This document shows, in pieces, positions 11,171-23,255 of a DNA stretch of 64,000 bases (the first letter of the stretch is position 1; every line of letters starts with the position of its first letter). The notes beneath the pieces were generated by a model, which did not search any database, was not told the DNA's origin, and saw only the letters and a program-made list of their open reading frames with translations. The DNA comes from Oxytricha trifallax (lineage: Eukaryota > Ciliophora > Spirotrichea > Sporadotrichida > Oxytrichidae). The translations under genes and the position numbers were made by a program. The stretch covers positions 1 through 64,000 of the forward strand of contig ARYC01002635.1 of assembly GCA_000711775.1 (NCBI GenBank). The letters run 5' to 3'.

Positions 11171-11929
11171 TTTACTATAAAAATCAAGTTTTTCTTAATT
11201 AGGTATTTAGTTATTCCCTCAAATTATACAATTTATTATCTAAATCCTAAATATTATTAATAATTTAAGCATTTCGAATAAAATTTGAGAATAAAATATT
11301 AAAAGATTCACAAAGAAGAAGAAGCTAAATATTAATAATTAAATTCTATATATTTAAATTTTTACATAAATAAAAGTTAATAATTATTTTCAATTAATTA
11401 AACCTATCAGTTTTTTGAATAAAATCAAAGTATAAATCGTTTTATAATTTTTAGCGCTCCTATATCATGATTCTTAAATTAAATAAATTATCATGTTTAA
11501 TTGTAAAAATTTGATCAAGTTCTTAAACTTGCCCTTATAAATTAGTTGAAAATAATTAAAATAATTTAATTTATGACTAGATTTAATTTAATTTTCCAGT
11601 CCATTTCAAATTGTATAGATTTTTAATTTATAGAGTTTGTATATACTATACACAAAAATATTATATCCGCAAGCCACTAAATAACTAATAACTTGATAAA
11701 TATAAAAATAAAAGTAAATACTTTAATTTTTATATGATATTCATTCCTTAAATCTAAGTATTAGTTTATTGTAATAATGAGTAAAAAATGGGGGGTCAAA
11801 GCATTAATATTTTTCACAGATTTTTAATATTTTTAAGTCATTATTCATTTAAGTTCTGTGAATTTAATTTTAATATAGTATTAGCAATAGTGAAATCAAA
11901 TATTAATTAATTATTAAATATTCTATTAT
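11170..11929. other. AT-rich stretch, no gene recognised
   Basis: Nothing recognisable; a GGGG run occurs at about 11790. Confidence 0.4.
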
Positions 11930-12245
11930 AAGTTTCGGACCTACTGTCCAGACGGTTGGTCGACTGACCAATTCTGACAGGGTAGGGGGTTCGAAACCCA
12001 GGGTTCGCTGATATTTGTACCTGGTAAAAAGCACGGAATATCCCAGGGTTCTGTAGTGTCTGTACCTGGTAAAAAGCACGGGATACTCGTACGGAGCTGG
12101 TATGACGTTAAATGGCAGCACATAACCCGGCTTGGAAATCCGGAGTGGCTACATGGAAGAAAGGACACGTGTTTGAACTACGGTCGAGTTTGGTGCTGAC
12201 CACACCTGATGCTTCCGGAGGGGAGGTCGGGAGGAAGATTACCTT
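11930..12245 (+). repeat. GC-rich SINE-like element with tRNA-type B box
   Basis: The block is about half G+C in DNA that is otherwise about three-quarters A+T. GGTTCGAAACC at about 11989 matches the pol III B-box consensus GGTTCGANNCC, and GGTTGGTCGACTGACC about 35 nt upstream sits where an A box would be. A 20-nt word, GTACCTGGTAAAAAGCACGG, occurs twice (about 12017 and 12065). Downstream is a short (CTAA)n array, 12288-12301, like a SINE tail. No clover-leaf could be folded by eye, so it is not called as a tRNA. Confidence 0.5.
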
Positions 12246-12594
12246 CAGTATTATTTCCCTTAATATTAATTTCCTAATAACTTAACTAACTAACTAACTA
12301 TTCTATTTTATTCAAATTTATAATTAAAATTATAAATTATTCATTGAATCGATATTAAATGCATGAAAAAATATGATTATATTATATCTTTTTGGTTGAA
12401 TATGATTACTGTCTCCTCATAAATTTAAGAAAAATTACTTAAAAATGATAATAATAATAAATTAAAAAATTTAAACCCGAATTAATGGTATAAAATCTGA
12501 GAGCAAGTTTAGCATCACTTAGTTAATTAGAACATCACTAATCCGCAATTTATCGGAACTATATTATTAATACATTGATAATGACTTCTAGGGA

Positions 12595-13250
12595 CAAATA
12601 ATTGTTGAGAGAGTCATTTTCATTATGAAATAGATCCTCAAAATAAAAAATCATAATCTCCAAGCTGTACAATAACTTTTGGAAAAGAAACTATATGGAA
12701 CGTTAATTTAACACCAAACAAAAGAATTGTTAATTGATCGAATTCCTAAACTTAACAGAAGCCTATAAATTAAAACACCAAGTTTTAAAGGAAATAAACC
12801 ATCTTTATAGGCATAGTAGTTGAACATGAGAAACTCTCTAAAGTTCAAAACTTCAACTGCAAATTTAAAATCCTTGTACTATCGAATATTAAATCTTCTT
12901 GCAACATTAAAGATAAATATTTTCTTCAAAAGTCCTGAAAACTAGAACCTCTACGATGGTCTCAACCCAAAGAATCATGTAACTTAATTGTTCAAATGAC
13001 TCACAATCAATAAAATCCGATTCCATCTACAGAAGGGACAATGTTAAAGACAAAAGAAGTCAAACAAACTACTACTAATCTTCCGACTTCTCTAGAGAAT
13101 GGGAATTAGACTAAAAGGATTCTTCAGCATCAAATAGGAAAATAACGGACCTCCCAGAAATCTCCATTGATTAATTGATGACTCATTAGACTACAAAATT
13201 TAATTTTTTATTAAATAATAAGGAATTTATAATACAAATTAATATTAATA
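12595..13250 (+). pseudogene. Coding-like segment, unidentified, one frameshift
   Basis: The frame running through FQGQIIVERVIFIMKQILKI, LQAVQQLLEKKLYGTLIQ and KELLIDRIPKLNRSLQ stays open to TGA at about 12997. The neighbouring frame then carries SNDSQSIKSDSIYRRDNVKD, SDFSREWELDQKDSSASNRK and ITDLPEISIDQLMTHQ to about 13250. The two halves read like one polypeptide with a single-base shift. The second half is rich in Ser/Asp/Lys like a disordered tail. No domain is recognised. It lies just upstream of the long frame at 13309. Confidence 0.4.
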
Positions 13251-13308
13251 GGTGGTTTTAACTATTTTATCAAAATAATAATTATTTAATTAAACCATAA
13301 CCTTTACT

Positions 13309-14811
13309 ATGATCTCGAATAGGATGACTTTTGAAAAGCGGGATGAACACAATCTCTATGAAGAGGCAAACTTAGAACTCTTTAATAAAGTTAATGACAC
13401 CCACATCTACAAACCAATTCTCCTTTACCTGACTCTAGCCCAAATTTACCACAATCATGAATAGACATCTTTTGGCACTACGATAGATGTCGGAAAACTT
13501 AAAATCTAGAAAATTATCTAATAAGTATTTGCACTATGAAATTATTAAGAACTCCCATCATTCCACTACTACTTCGCTAAACACTACTTCAACGTAATAA
13601 GTAAAACGAAGATATTTTCAATACTATCCCAATCAATAAGGGGATAAAAGAAGACTTTATAAGAAACAGATTTAAAGTTGTATATAAACGAGTGCCAGAC
13701 ACATAGGAATTTTTAAGTCAGATATCCTAACCCAACTCAAAACAGCTAAAATGAGACCCTACTAGACTCCTGCAAAATATTTTCAGGTTTAAACTACAAT
13801 TTGTGTTGGTAGAAAATTAAAAGAAGAAAGTTTTCTCCTTATAGTCTCAAAGGGCTTTAGAAAAGGTAAATCAAACAACAAGAGAGGAAAGAAAAAAATA
13901 AGAGTAAAACAACTTAGGAAAATACACCAAAACAAAAAAAGAAGAAGAAGATGATCCATCTGATTAATTATAACTATAATTAAAATTAGATGAATTATGT
14001 AAATATTTCAAAATAGAGCAAAATTTATTCTTAATTAAATTAAAAGTTTAAATTTCTTGAGAAATTCAATTTTAAACTTTAAGAATTCATCGTATTATAA
14101 CCAGTTGATTAAATAACATCTAGTTTAAGTATTATATAAAAATATAATTGGGTTATGTATTTTTAATTTTTAAATAATGTTTTGATAAAATTTATATATA
14201 CCCATACTATATCATTATTATTTAATTATCGATTAGTTATATTTGTATTTACAAATTTGCATTATTACTTATTATTTATTAAAATGTTGATGCTTATATA
14301 ATGCTATTACTCTTCACAGTTATAATTAAAAATTCATAATAAATAACAAATTTAATATTTATTTATTTCAAGACATTTTATTTCTGAAAAGAAAGTTACT
14401 TTGTAATCATAAATTTTCTATATAAAAGGTGAAATAAATAATAGGGGGAAGGAAAGTAGAAAAAAATATTAAAATTAATAAGGTCCAATTATTAATTAAA
14501 TATAACTCACAATGATTAGGCAAAAAGGGGAATACTAAATGAACAAAACTAATGCAGGAACTAATATAAAAAATAATAATAATTAATAAATAAAACATAT
14601 ATACTAAATTATTAAATAAATAAGTTTATTAAGATTTGTCCAAAAATATAATATGTGCCAAAAGCAAATTGAATAAAATGAAATGATAGTTTATAATTCC
14701 ATAAGCTGCTCACAATTTATTAATTTTATATATTTAAATTCTCATTTTAAAAACTTAGCAAAATACTTAAATTATTAAAGAAATTACAAATTATTCAAGC
14801 CTACAATTTGA
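13309..14811 (+). CDS. Long ciliate-code frame with one internal TGA
   Basis: ATG at 13309 (MISNRMTFEKRDEHNLYEEA) leads into a frame interrupted only by TGA at 13537-13539 and then open to TGA at 14809-14811, about 500 codons in all. The first 220 codons have protein-like composition (LFNKVNDTHIYKPILLYLTL, QELPSFHYYFAKHYFNVISK, LYINECQTHRNFQVRYPNPT) and end in a lysine-rich run (QKKKKKM). After about 13980 the sequence is nearly pure A/T, so the second half may be open by chance. Internal TGA means a decayed gene, an eliminated-sequence junction or a recoded codon. No domain is recognised. The 5' neighbour at 12595 may be part of the same gene. Confidence 0.4.
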
Positions 14812-15004
14812 AAATATATTTTATTTAAAATCCATTCAGACAGATTAAATTATTGAAAAGAAGTTCTTAATTATGAGTATGAGAAGTCATTTAAATTTAA
14901 CTATCTTTACAATATCTAAATAACAAATACACTAAGCTATACAAATGTTAAATATCTTTTAATTTATAGCCAATTTAAAATCTGAATATTACTTGCTGTA
15001 TGAA

Positions 15005-15350
15005 TGATCATTTTCTTGAGTTCTAAGAACTTGAGCAGGAAACTTCAGCTATTATTTGTGAAAAAAGCAATTTTTACAAGACATTTAATAAAATAAAGCA
15101 AAGCAGGGGTCGGCCTCTCATCGATAATTGCTCTAAAGTTAAGAGAGCTACAGCAAATTGTCAATTCAAAACGTGAATTTAGCACAAAAAAAAAGATTTC
15201 AGAAAATATCAACGGTCAACTTAAGTAAACCAAATATCGTATTATGAATGAGCTCGTAGTGAACTACATTTCTAGTGGTTTCTTTGCTATAATTGAAATC
15301 TTGATGGTATTGATCAATTTAGGCTCTATTTTAGAGTGAAATTTGATTTT
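15005..15350 (+). other. Coding-like segment, unidentified
   Basis: One frame gives EFQELEQETSAIICEKSNFY then KTFNKIKQSRGRPLIDNCSK and VKRATANCQFKT before TGA near 15178. A neighbouring frame continues with KKKISENINGQLKQTKYRIM up to about 15338. SRGRP resembles an AT-hook core but a single copy proves nothing. Raised GC supports a coding origin. Confidence 0.35.
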
Positions 15351-15529
15351 TTCAAATGCAAAATCACATTTCAAACCCAAAAAACTACATTTGAGTAACA
15401 ATATCTTTAAAAAACTTTTAGTATTAAAGCAAGGAACAATTGTAAGTTTGAATTGCGTTTCTAGATTAAAATCATTAAATTTAGACAAACTGTTAATCTT
15501 ATGATACGAAGTTTAATTATAAAAACACT

Positions 15530-16462
15530 TATTTAATTTTTAAGAACTTGATATCAAAGATAAACCAATAAATGTTAAGGGCAATTGGTAATTTGATAAA
15601 ATAAAAGGAAACAACTATTGGATATAAATAGCATCATGATTATGCTCCCCATATACCTTTATAATAAATCAAAATCAGAATCCTTTCAAGAATAGTTTTA
15701 TGAATCGATTGATAGCTTTTTAGTAGGAGTGGTGTATGCCTATAAATTTGAATTATATTTTTCAGATTAACAATGACTTGGGAATAATTAAAAAGAAATA
15801 CATCTCTTTTGAAAAGATATAATAGTTAAGAAACATTTAACAAGAAATTAGCATTTTGATAATATAAATCTTTGTCGAAAATTCTCTTTTATTGTAAATT
15901 TATTATATGAACTAGATTTTATCAATTTATTTTTGATTCGAATTGAAGAAATGAAAATTAAATTAATATCATTAGTTTTGTGTTGTTCTTATACTTAGTT
16001 TGATAATCAATTAATAATTATGTGAATTTAAGATTCCCAAATGTGAGTTAAATGATGGAAACATTTTTATTTTTTTCTTACTTTTGCATCATTGATTAAG
16101 CATTTTGCTTAATTTCAATATTTTTGCATACATGATTAACAAAATAATAATTCAGTTTTAAGTTAAGTAAATATTTAGATACTAATACTTTAATTTTAAA
16201 GCATTTTTACATAATTTCTGATAAAAATAAATAGATTTATTCATCCTGTTCTCTTTTTATTTTTTACAATTAACTGTAAGATTTATCGCCCAACATAATA
16301 GGTTATTAATGAGACAGAACAAGTATTAGGATATCAGTAAAAAGAAAATAATTTTATTCAAATATTTATGAACCTTCGAAATTTTAAAAATTTTGGAATT
16401 CACTTACTGACATTAGTTTAGTTAAAGATTAATTATAGATTTATTATGTATTGTTATAATGA
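15530..16462. other. AT-rich stretch, no gene recognised
   Basis: No homology or repeat was recognised between the coding-like block at 15005 and the inverted-repeat unit at 16463. Confidence 0.4.
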
Positions 16463-17539
16463 TCGATAATCTCTATAAAATACATTAAAAAATAGGTAAA
16501 TTGAGATAAATTCAAATCAATGAGAAAAAAGCTTAAATATAACTTTATTGTTTGTAATATTTGATAAATTTAACTTAATGAGTTGTTTAAAGCATTATAT
16601 GATAGCTATTAAAAATACTCCATGAAGCTAGGTGTGAATTGAATTAGACATTAAAAGGAGCTTTAATCTTCGATGCCTTGCAATAGTGTAGAATAAGTCT
16701 CAACAATTGCAAGTAGCTCAAAAGATCAGGGTCTTAAGTCTCGGAAACATTGACTAAACTTCGCTTGTTTGCACTGATCAGTATCAATAAGGTGTCTGCT
16801 AAATATTTATGGCTGAAAGCAGCTCTTGAGTGCATCGCCAAGTCACCTATTGCATACAGAGCTTGAAACTTAGTTTATCTAGAGGAATCGGCGCTCGTTA
16901 GAGCAGCTGTTAATGGCTAGACAAAGTATTATAGATAGGAGGCGATCTACTCTCTAAAAGTCTAAAACAATTCCGCATTCAAGTCTCAAGCACTCTTATT
17001 CTGTACCTATAAGGGCAAAAACGACATACTTGCTGAACTCATTTATGTCAAGTCTACTGCCATCTCCATTAATAAGGCCACTCAATGCAATCAATCCTTT
17101 CTCAGCAACCTTCTTTTGGTTATTGAAGATCATCACCAAGAGCTTGACGATGTTTGAAGCAGTGTAAGTATCAACTTTTGATCCAACTCTGACCAAAATA
17201 ATTTGAAGAAGCCCTGGCATGTAATCTTGGAAATCCTTGCTTCTTGCTCACCAAATGTCCCTGGGTTCAAAGTTTATTCAACCATTTAAAGGGTAGGCAT
17301 CAGGAGTTGATAAAGCTGTTGTTTGAAATAGAGCCAGCGTTTTCACAGAAAGCATATAAAGCTGAAAACTAACTTCTGATAGGTTTGTTTGATTTTAATC
17401 ATAATCTGTTCTATCCATGCTTGTTGTTCTTTAAATTAAATTAATCAAATATTAAAAACAATACAGTTATATTTAAGCTTTTTTTCTCATTGATTTGAAT
17501 TAATCTCAATTTACCTATTTTTTATGTATTTTATCGATA
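16463..17539. mobile_element. Inverted-repeat unit enclosing an importin-beta fragment
   Basis: Terminal inverted repeats of about 110-120 bp: TCGATAATCTCTATAAAATA and AAAAAATAGGTAAATTGAGA on the left (from 16463) pair with TCTCAATTTACCTATTTTTT and TATGTATTTTATCGA on the right (to 17539). The arms also share TCAATGAGAAAAAAGCTTAA. The same terminal repeat family bounds the unit at 47127-48079. Between the arms is a minus-strand gene fragment and no transposase, so this looks like a non-autonomous element that carries host sequence. Confidence 0.75.
16610..17250 (-). pseudogene. Importin beta-1 (karyopherin) fragment
   Basis: Minus-strand frame 17220-16996 reads MPGLLQIILVRVGSKVDTYT, KKVAEKGLIALSGLINGDGS and INEFSKYVVFALIGTE. 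This matches the HEAT-repeat block of importin beta with K(K)V.E.GL.ALSG....G....EF.KY(I/V)..AL. Importin beta carries nuclear-import cargo through the pore. After the TGA at 16996 a shifted frame continues the family: FQALYAIGDLAMHSRAAF, KYLADTLLILISANKRSLVN, SETQDPDLLSYLQLLR. Only roughly 200 of about 860 residues are present and a frameshift breaks them, so it is a captured or decayed piece. It lies wholly between the inverted repeats of the unit at 16463. Confidence 0.8.
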
Positions 17540-18180
17540 TATGATTATGCTATATTTAATTGCAATTACTCAGTAAAAAGACTTCTATTGTTAAAAAGAT
17601 TTTTATGATCTTATTTACCTAATTATTTAGATATTTTTGGCATTTAAGCAATAAAAATGAAATATAAAAAAAAATCAAAAAACTTTCTAATTAAATCAAT
17701 TAATATTGCTTTAATTAGAAAGTTTATAAAATAAAACTGATTGTCTTCTTTCCAGTCTCCTTCATAAATGTCTCTATCTGCTTATAGAAATATCTGATTT
17801 CCTTGTCATTCATTCTTTTTTTAATTAAAAAAAGAATTATTTACCTTGAAAATTATGATTGAATGTTCATTTCCATTTTTCAAATTAACTAAATAACTAA
17901 TTGATTTCTCTAAATATATTATAATTGGTTAAAATCTAAAAAATAATTTTTATTTTCTTTAATAATAAAATATCATTCGAAATAAAACTTCATCTACAAC
18001 TTTCCTTCTAAAAATTAGCATTCTTTATTTTGAAATTTAGTTAATTCAAATAATAAATTTTTGGCAAATTTTCAATGAATTTTTAATTGACGAACCCTAA
18101 GAATTGATTCTATAAAAACATCATTCATTCATTCATTATTTTATATTTAAACTATAAATATTAATGTCAAGATGGAATTT
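17540..18180. other. AT-rich stretch, no gene recognised
   Basis: Contains a local hairpin (CTTTCTAATTAAATCAATTA pairing with GCTTTAATTAGAAAG, about 17684-17722) and a short ATTC repeat at 18122-18140. No gene was seen. Confidence 0.4.
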
Positions 18181-18244
18181 TAATTCTTATTTAACTTGAT
18201 TATTTAGATGGGACTGCAAAATAAATATATTTACTTCAACCTTG

Positions 18245-18560
18245 CTCGAGCTCTAAAAACCTCAGATGTACTGGCGAAGAATATTTTAAAGAAATCACCT
18301 GCTCGATTGACTAGAAGAGTAAGAAGTATTTTATTAAAATAACTTCTTATAGAGCAGTAAAAGTACTATATTCCCATTGCTCAAGACATAAACATTTTAT
18401 GTAGAGTTAGAAACTAATATCAATATATTAATATGTTAATTAGTAATTAGATGAAGTATTGCATCTTCTTATAGAAAAAATTGGGAGGAAAGTATAGTTA
18501 AAGCTTTGACAAATGCATATATAATTTTAGTATAATATCAAGTTCTACAAATTATATCTT
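18245..18560 (+). other. Coding-like cysteine-containing segment
   Basis: One frame reads CSSSKNLRCTGEEYFKEITC, SIDQKSKKYFIKITSYRAVK and VLYSHCSRHKHF, open for about 100 codons. The Cys/Lys-rich start resembles the other cysteine-rich pieces at the left of the window but no alignment can be made. No start codon was found, so it would be an internal gene segment if real. Confidence 0.3.
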
Positions 18561-18931
18561 GTGTATATTTGGAATTAGAAATAAAATAGGCATTTAAGAT
18601 TCCTGTGCAAAGTAGTATAAAACTCGGAGTATAATAATTATTATATAAAATCAAACAATGACAAGTATGCTTGCATATTTGTTGTTTGTAACAAATGGAA
18701 AATATAAAGATATGACATGAGTTTGAATACCTAAGAATCGTTGATTTAGAGTAATCTAACTACGTTATTTATATAAATTATTTTATATTTATTAAATTTA
18801 AATATATATTTAAAATTTAATATAAAATAAACATTGACTTAATTGCATATTGTTATAATTTACAATAATTTAATAAATATCTAACAATCACTAATAAACT
18901 TCTTACTACCTGCTCCAGACACAAAGATGCA

Positions 18932-19175
18932 TCTAACAGAGACTCCTTTCTCAAACTTAACAGATTCTAAGACTGTGATTGGTGTTGCCTAAGATCTGAT
19001 AACAGTTATTGATTAAAGCCGTAACTTTGAAGGGTTAATCAAAAATTAAAAGGAAAAATATGGAAATTATCAGCAGGTTAACTTCGAGATCCCTGACCAT
19101 CAGTGAGACTTTGCTAGACTTTATACAAAGAATATCTCTGAAAAATATTCATTATTTTTCGTTGCGAATAATTGA
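18932..19175 (+). other. Coding-like segment, unidentified
   Basis: From an ATG near 18929 the frame reads MHLTETPFSNLTDSKTVIGV, AQDLITVIDQSRNFEGLIKN, QKEKYGNYQQVNFEIPDHQ, then TGA, then DFARLYTKNISEKYSLFFVA. The polar, balanced composition is coding-like. One internal TGA breaks it. No domain is recognised. Confidence 0.4.
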
Positions 19176-19748
19176 GAGAGATAATTTTAAGATTATAATT
19201 TAACTATAAACCAATCACACAGATACAGCATATCTTTTCTAATATTTTAATTAAAGTATATTCTTAAGAAAGTTCATTAAGCTTGATTTGTATATGAATA
19301 ATTTATATTAAGCCATTAATTAATTATAATTAAATATTATTTTAAAGTATACTGTTTCTTAAAGATTAAGTATTGTGGCTTTAACTAAATTAACTGATAT
19401 CTACCATGGTTTTTTTTTATCACAAAGACATATAAAGCATTTCCTTATAACAATCCAAAAGACTTCAAGAGGAAATTGAATATTCTCAGATCTCTCTTTA
19501 AATTAAAAAAAAATCTTGAAGATATCTCTTTATTATAACTTGTCAAGCAATGCTCTATTTTTTGTGGCTTATGATTAAATTCTATCACTTTCTTATATAT
19601 TTTTAATCCAAATATCTGAATAATGTGGAATTTTGATAATTTAATTTACTTAAAAACAAAAGATTAATTTACTAATTAAAATATATACATATAGTTAAGA
19701 GGGGTATTAGGCTTAAAATTTAATTTAAATTTATATATTCTTTATAAA

Positions 19749-19973
19749 ATGGAGAAGTTTATTTAAAGTGAGAAGATTCGATAGATTATATTAGAACTTG
19801 CGAAAATATTGAAAGTATACAAACCTTTGATGTTGTTGTTAGAACAATGGTATGATTCGATTGTAATTGTAATGGTTACAGAAAGACAAGGCTATGCTGC
19901 TGTAATTTTAATATAAGCTTGTAAAACCACAGAAAAATTATTATAGCAATATTTTATCAATGTGAATTATTGA
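19749..19973 (+). CDS. Hypothetical 74-residue frame
   Basis: MEKFIQSEKIRQIILELAKI then LKVYKPLMLLLEQWYDSIVI and VMVTERQGYAAVILIQACKT, closed by TGA at 19971. Helical, amphipathic text with acceptable composition. Length alone is not significant in a one-stop code. It may be the 5' piece of the gene-like region up to 21341. Confidence 0.3.
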
Positions 19974-20476
19974 TATAAAATTAAATTAATACTATTTAGA
20001 GAAGTAGCTTTAAGCAAATTTATCTCAAGAAATCTTAGGATGCCAAATAATAAACTATCATTGGTAACAATTACATTTAATTTTATAGAGGAAATTATTC
20101 TAAATTAATTTGGAATTCTCATAATTTATTTGGATAATGAGATATTGATTAGGAAATTTTGAAGAATTATTTTAGTTTATCTATAAATCGAGAGAAATTT
20201 ATTTTATAAGTTTAACTTTTGATCAGAATGAGTAAAAAATAGTATTATAATGCTATTAAAAACTAAAATTGTTTATAAATTAATTTTAGATAATACAAAA
20301 ATAGAGTTTCTTATAGGTTTGATTCAGTATTTCATCATACACAGGTAAATTTGCTATAAGCGGCAACTATTGTAAATTCATTTTATAGAGATATGGCTTC
20401 CACGATATTGGAGTAGTGAAACCTCAAAATGTAATGATTCTTTTAGAAGTATATTTTACTTTTAAATAAATTTTCA

Positions 20477-20884
20477 ATGAGTTTATTATTTGAATTAGGG
20501 TTTGCATTTATTCTGATCCTCTTATGCTCATCTAGCAATATTAAATGGTACAAAGCTCATGATTTACAATAAATTTATCAAGTTAAGTGGGTCTAATTTA
20601 AAATCAGTTTTTACTATAGAGGATGCTAGCAAAATAAATGGAAACATACTTTCTATGATATTTAGTTTAATTTATTTAGGCATGACCTAAATTATACCAA
20701 TGCTTATAATTTAACTTTGAATTATTAATCTATAATATATGATTCTTTTATTTACATTCCCTCAGTCATTTCTTATGATATAAAATAGCCCTTATGTTTG
20801 TTTGCTGAAAATAAATTTTTCTAGGTAAAATTTAAACCTGACTCAAGTATAGTTCTATAAAATATCTACTACACATACCTTTGA
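20477..20884 (+). CDS. Hypothetical protein with signal-peptide-like start
   Basis: ATG at 20477 gives 135 codons to TGA at 20882. The start MSLLFELGFAFILILLCSSS is a strong hydrophobic leader. The remainder is Tyr/Asn/Gln-rich (YKAHDLQQIYQVKWVQ, YYRGCQQNKWKHTFYDIQFN, SVISYDIKQPLCLFAENKFF). An upstream frame (about 20340-20470: GKFAISGNYCKFILQRYGFH, DIGVVKPQNVMILLEVYF) and a downstream frame (20880-21341) look alike in composition, so the three may be parts of one gene divided by short eliminated sequences or shifts. No family is recognised. Confidence 0.35.
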
Positions 20885-21341
20885 AAACTTCAAAGAACAA
20901 ATCAATTTTGCATTTTCCAAAAATGATTTGACTTAGTTTCTTCTAGATTAAAAATCTTCGATGTGTCATTTTTCTTTTTTGAGAGTCAATTATCAATAAG
21001 GAAAAATTGAATTTGATATTTCTAAACAAAATTAATATTGGGACTTTAGAATTGATAGAATATGGAGTTATCATTACCATATTTAGATCCTCCTAGTATA
21101 CTACTCAACATCTATTATAAACAAATAAATCGTTTTATAGACGCTGATAGCAACTGACTCATATATAAAATCATTAAGGATATATTCAAATAGTTTGAAT
21201 TAAACAATAAATATAGTCCTAACAATTTCTGGAGAGTTTCTCGCCTGGAATCTATTGACTGTAAACCACAAAATAAACACTTGTATGATCAAAGATAACT
21301 AATTAAATATTTTTGTTAATATTATTTTTATAATTTAATGA
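20880..21341 (+). other. Coding-like frame following the 20477 frame
   Basis: Open for about 150 codons in the next phase: FENFKEQINFAFSKNDLTQF, KSSMCHFSFLRVNYQQGKIE, FDISKQNQYWDFRIDRIWSY, LRIYSNSLNQTINIVLTISG, ending at TGA 21339. It overlaps the end of the previous frame by a few bases, as a -1 shift or a removed junction would give. Confidence 0.35.
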
Positions 21342-23220
21342 TCTAATGATCTATTACATAAAGAATATGACTTATTTAGCAAGCATATAAAAGGTTAAGA
21401 TTTCTTTTTTAAAAAAATAAGGCGATAATTTATGAGTCAATAGAGATAAATCTTTCACTTATAACAAATTTTAAAGAATATATAAATAATTGAAAGCGAT
21501 TTGAGAATCTAGGAAAGATTAAATTGTAAATGAATTTTATGTTCACGCTCATTTTGAATATTTTATTCAAACACTATTTCTTTTTTAATATAATTTAAAG
21601 AATTAAACTAGCAATTATTAAAATAAGAGAAGAAAAATAAATTTAAATTATAATGCATTTGTCTAATTTATAGACTTAAGAAAATATACAAAAGTCTAAT
21701 CAAGATATAGCTAATTTATATATCCACTGTCTTGTTTACTTAGCTCCATCGAACTGCCCTTTATTTCTTTTGTATTTTAGGTAATTTCATTTCAAATCTA
21801 TTTCTAAGTTCTTCCAGCAGTCAATTATCAAAAATATATTTAAAAAATTTAGATTTAAATTTTATATAACACTATTTTAGCTAATTGATATTTCCCCTGA
21901 AATTTGCAATTTAAATATCAAAATAAATTAATTGCTAAACATTATTTCATAGATCTTTCTAATTATTTAGAATGAAGAGTTATTCATAACTTAAGCAAGA
22001 AATTAATATTATATTAAAAACAGTGAACTGCTGAATGCTTTTGTGTAGGGCTGCTCAAACTTCAATGATCCTAATTAAACAAGGTGGGAGATAAATTATT
22101 TATTTAAATACAAAGGAATTTAATATATACATTGGTTTTTTTCAGTTTGAAAAAAAAAGATCATAACAAATTATGATTCAAACTCAAACTTATTAAAGAT
22201 TACTATAGTCTAGGACTAGGAATTTATTATTATTATTAATACAACGAATTAAACTTTGCTCTATATTCAGTCAAAATAGATTCAAAATTGCGAATACTTA
22301 AAATTTTTAAATATATAGAAACTATAAATAAATCATTCTCCAAACATTATTATAATTATTTTTTAAAAATTCGTTTGATTTTTATATTATTATATTAAAT
22401 ATGGGAGCAAGTAGTAAATATTATTTTTTTCTACTTGAGCCCTTTTCTAATATATTTATTATTCATAATTCTAATTTAAATTTTTTTTATTTATTAAATT
22501 ACTTTTCTACCTATATGGAAGTTGATTTATTCACTGTTTTATATTAATTTAAATAATTAATTTGATACTTTAAAATTTTTTTTAATTTAAAGATTTGTTC
22601 CTTTTATTAGTAAATTATTTCAAAATTATTCATGTTTTTACTTATGAATAAATTAAACTTGATATATATTAAAAGCAATCTTCATTTCTATTTTTCACTA
22701 TTAATAAACATATTAAAAGATATATATTTTAAATATTAATATATATAATTGGCTCAAGTAGCAAAAATAAATAAGTTTTAATTCTTAAATTAAATTAAAA
22801 TCAAATAAAATTCTTTATAAATCACATATATTTCTAATATAAAATATTAAGAATTTAACAAGCAAGTATTATATATTTCTTTGTATTTAAAGATTTGTAT
22901 ATTCACGATTTTTATACTATTTTTACTGATTATTAAAACTTCTAAATCCTTTATGATTGATTAAGTTATATTACTAAAATAAATTAATAAGAAGTTTAAT
23001 ATTTAAGAGTGCTAAATTTACATTTAAATAAATTTCAAGCTTATTAGGTTGAAGATTAAGAATAGAAATTGATATTATTACTTCTTTTTTATCACATTAT
23101 AGCTTTTATATTAATTAAATTACATCTTCAATGTAATCAAGAGAACTTAACTTAACTTCTTTAGATAACTTAATGGTTTAAAATTAGAAAAAAATAATCA
23201 ATTTAATTAAATTTTTTTAA
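21342..23220. other. Very AT-rich stretch, no gene recognised
   Basis: Nearly pure A/T with long T and A runs and no repeat shared elsewhere in the window. Likely non-genic germline sequence. Confidence 0.5.
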
Positions 23221-23255
23221 ATCAATTTGCTTGCCATCTCTACATTAGAGCAAGC

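Noticed and set aside
11985..12010. Possible tRNA gene around the GGTTCGAAACC box
   Set aside because: The B box fits, but I could not pair an acceptor stem, D arm or anticodon arm around it, so it is treated as SINE-like only.
14407..14598. 63-codon minus-strand hydrophobic frame
   Set aside because: Ile/Phe/Tyr-only text is what A/T-rich DNA gives by chance, and it is antisense to the longer 13309 frame.
18122..18140. ATTC repeat as a possible CRISPR-like or satellite array
   Set aside because: Only four short units with no spacers; a chance microsatellite.
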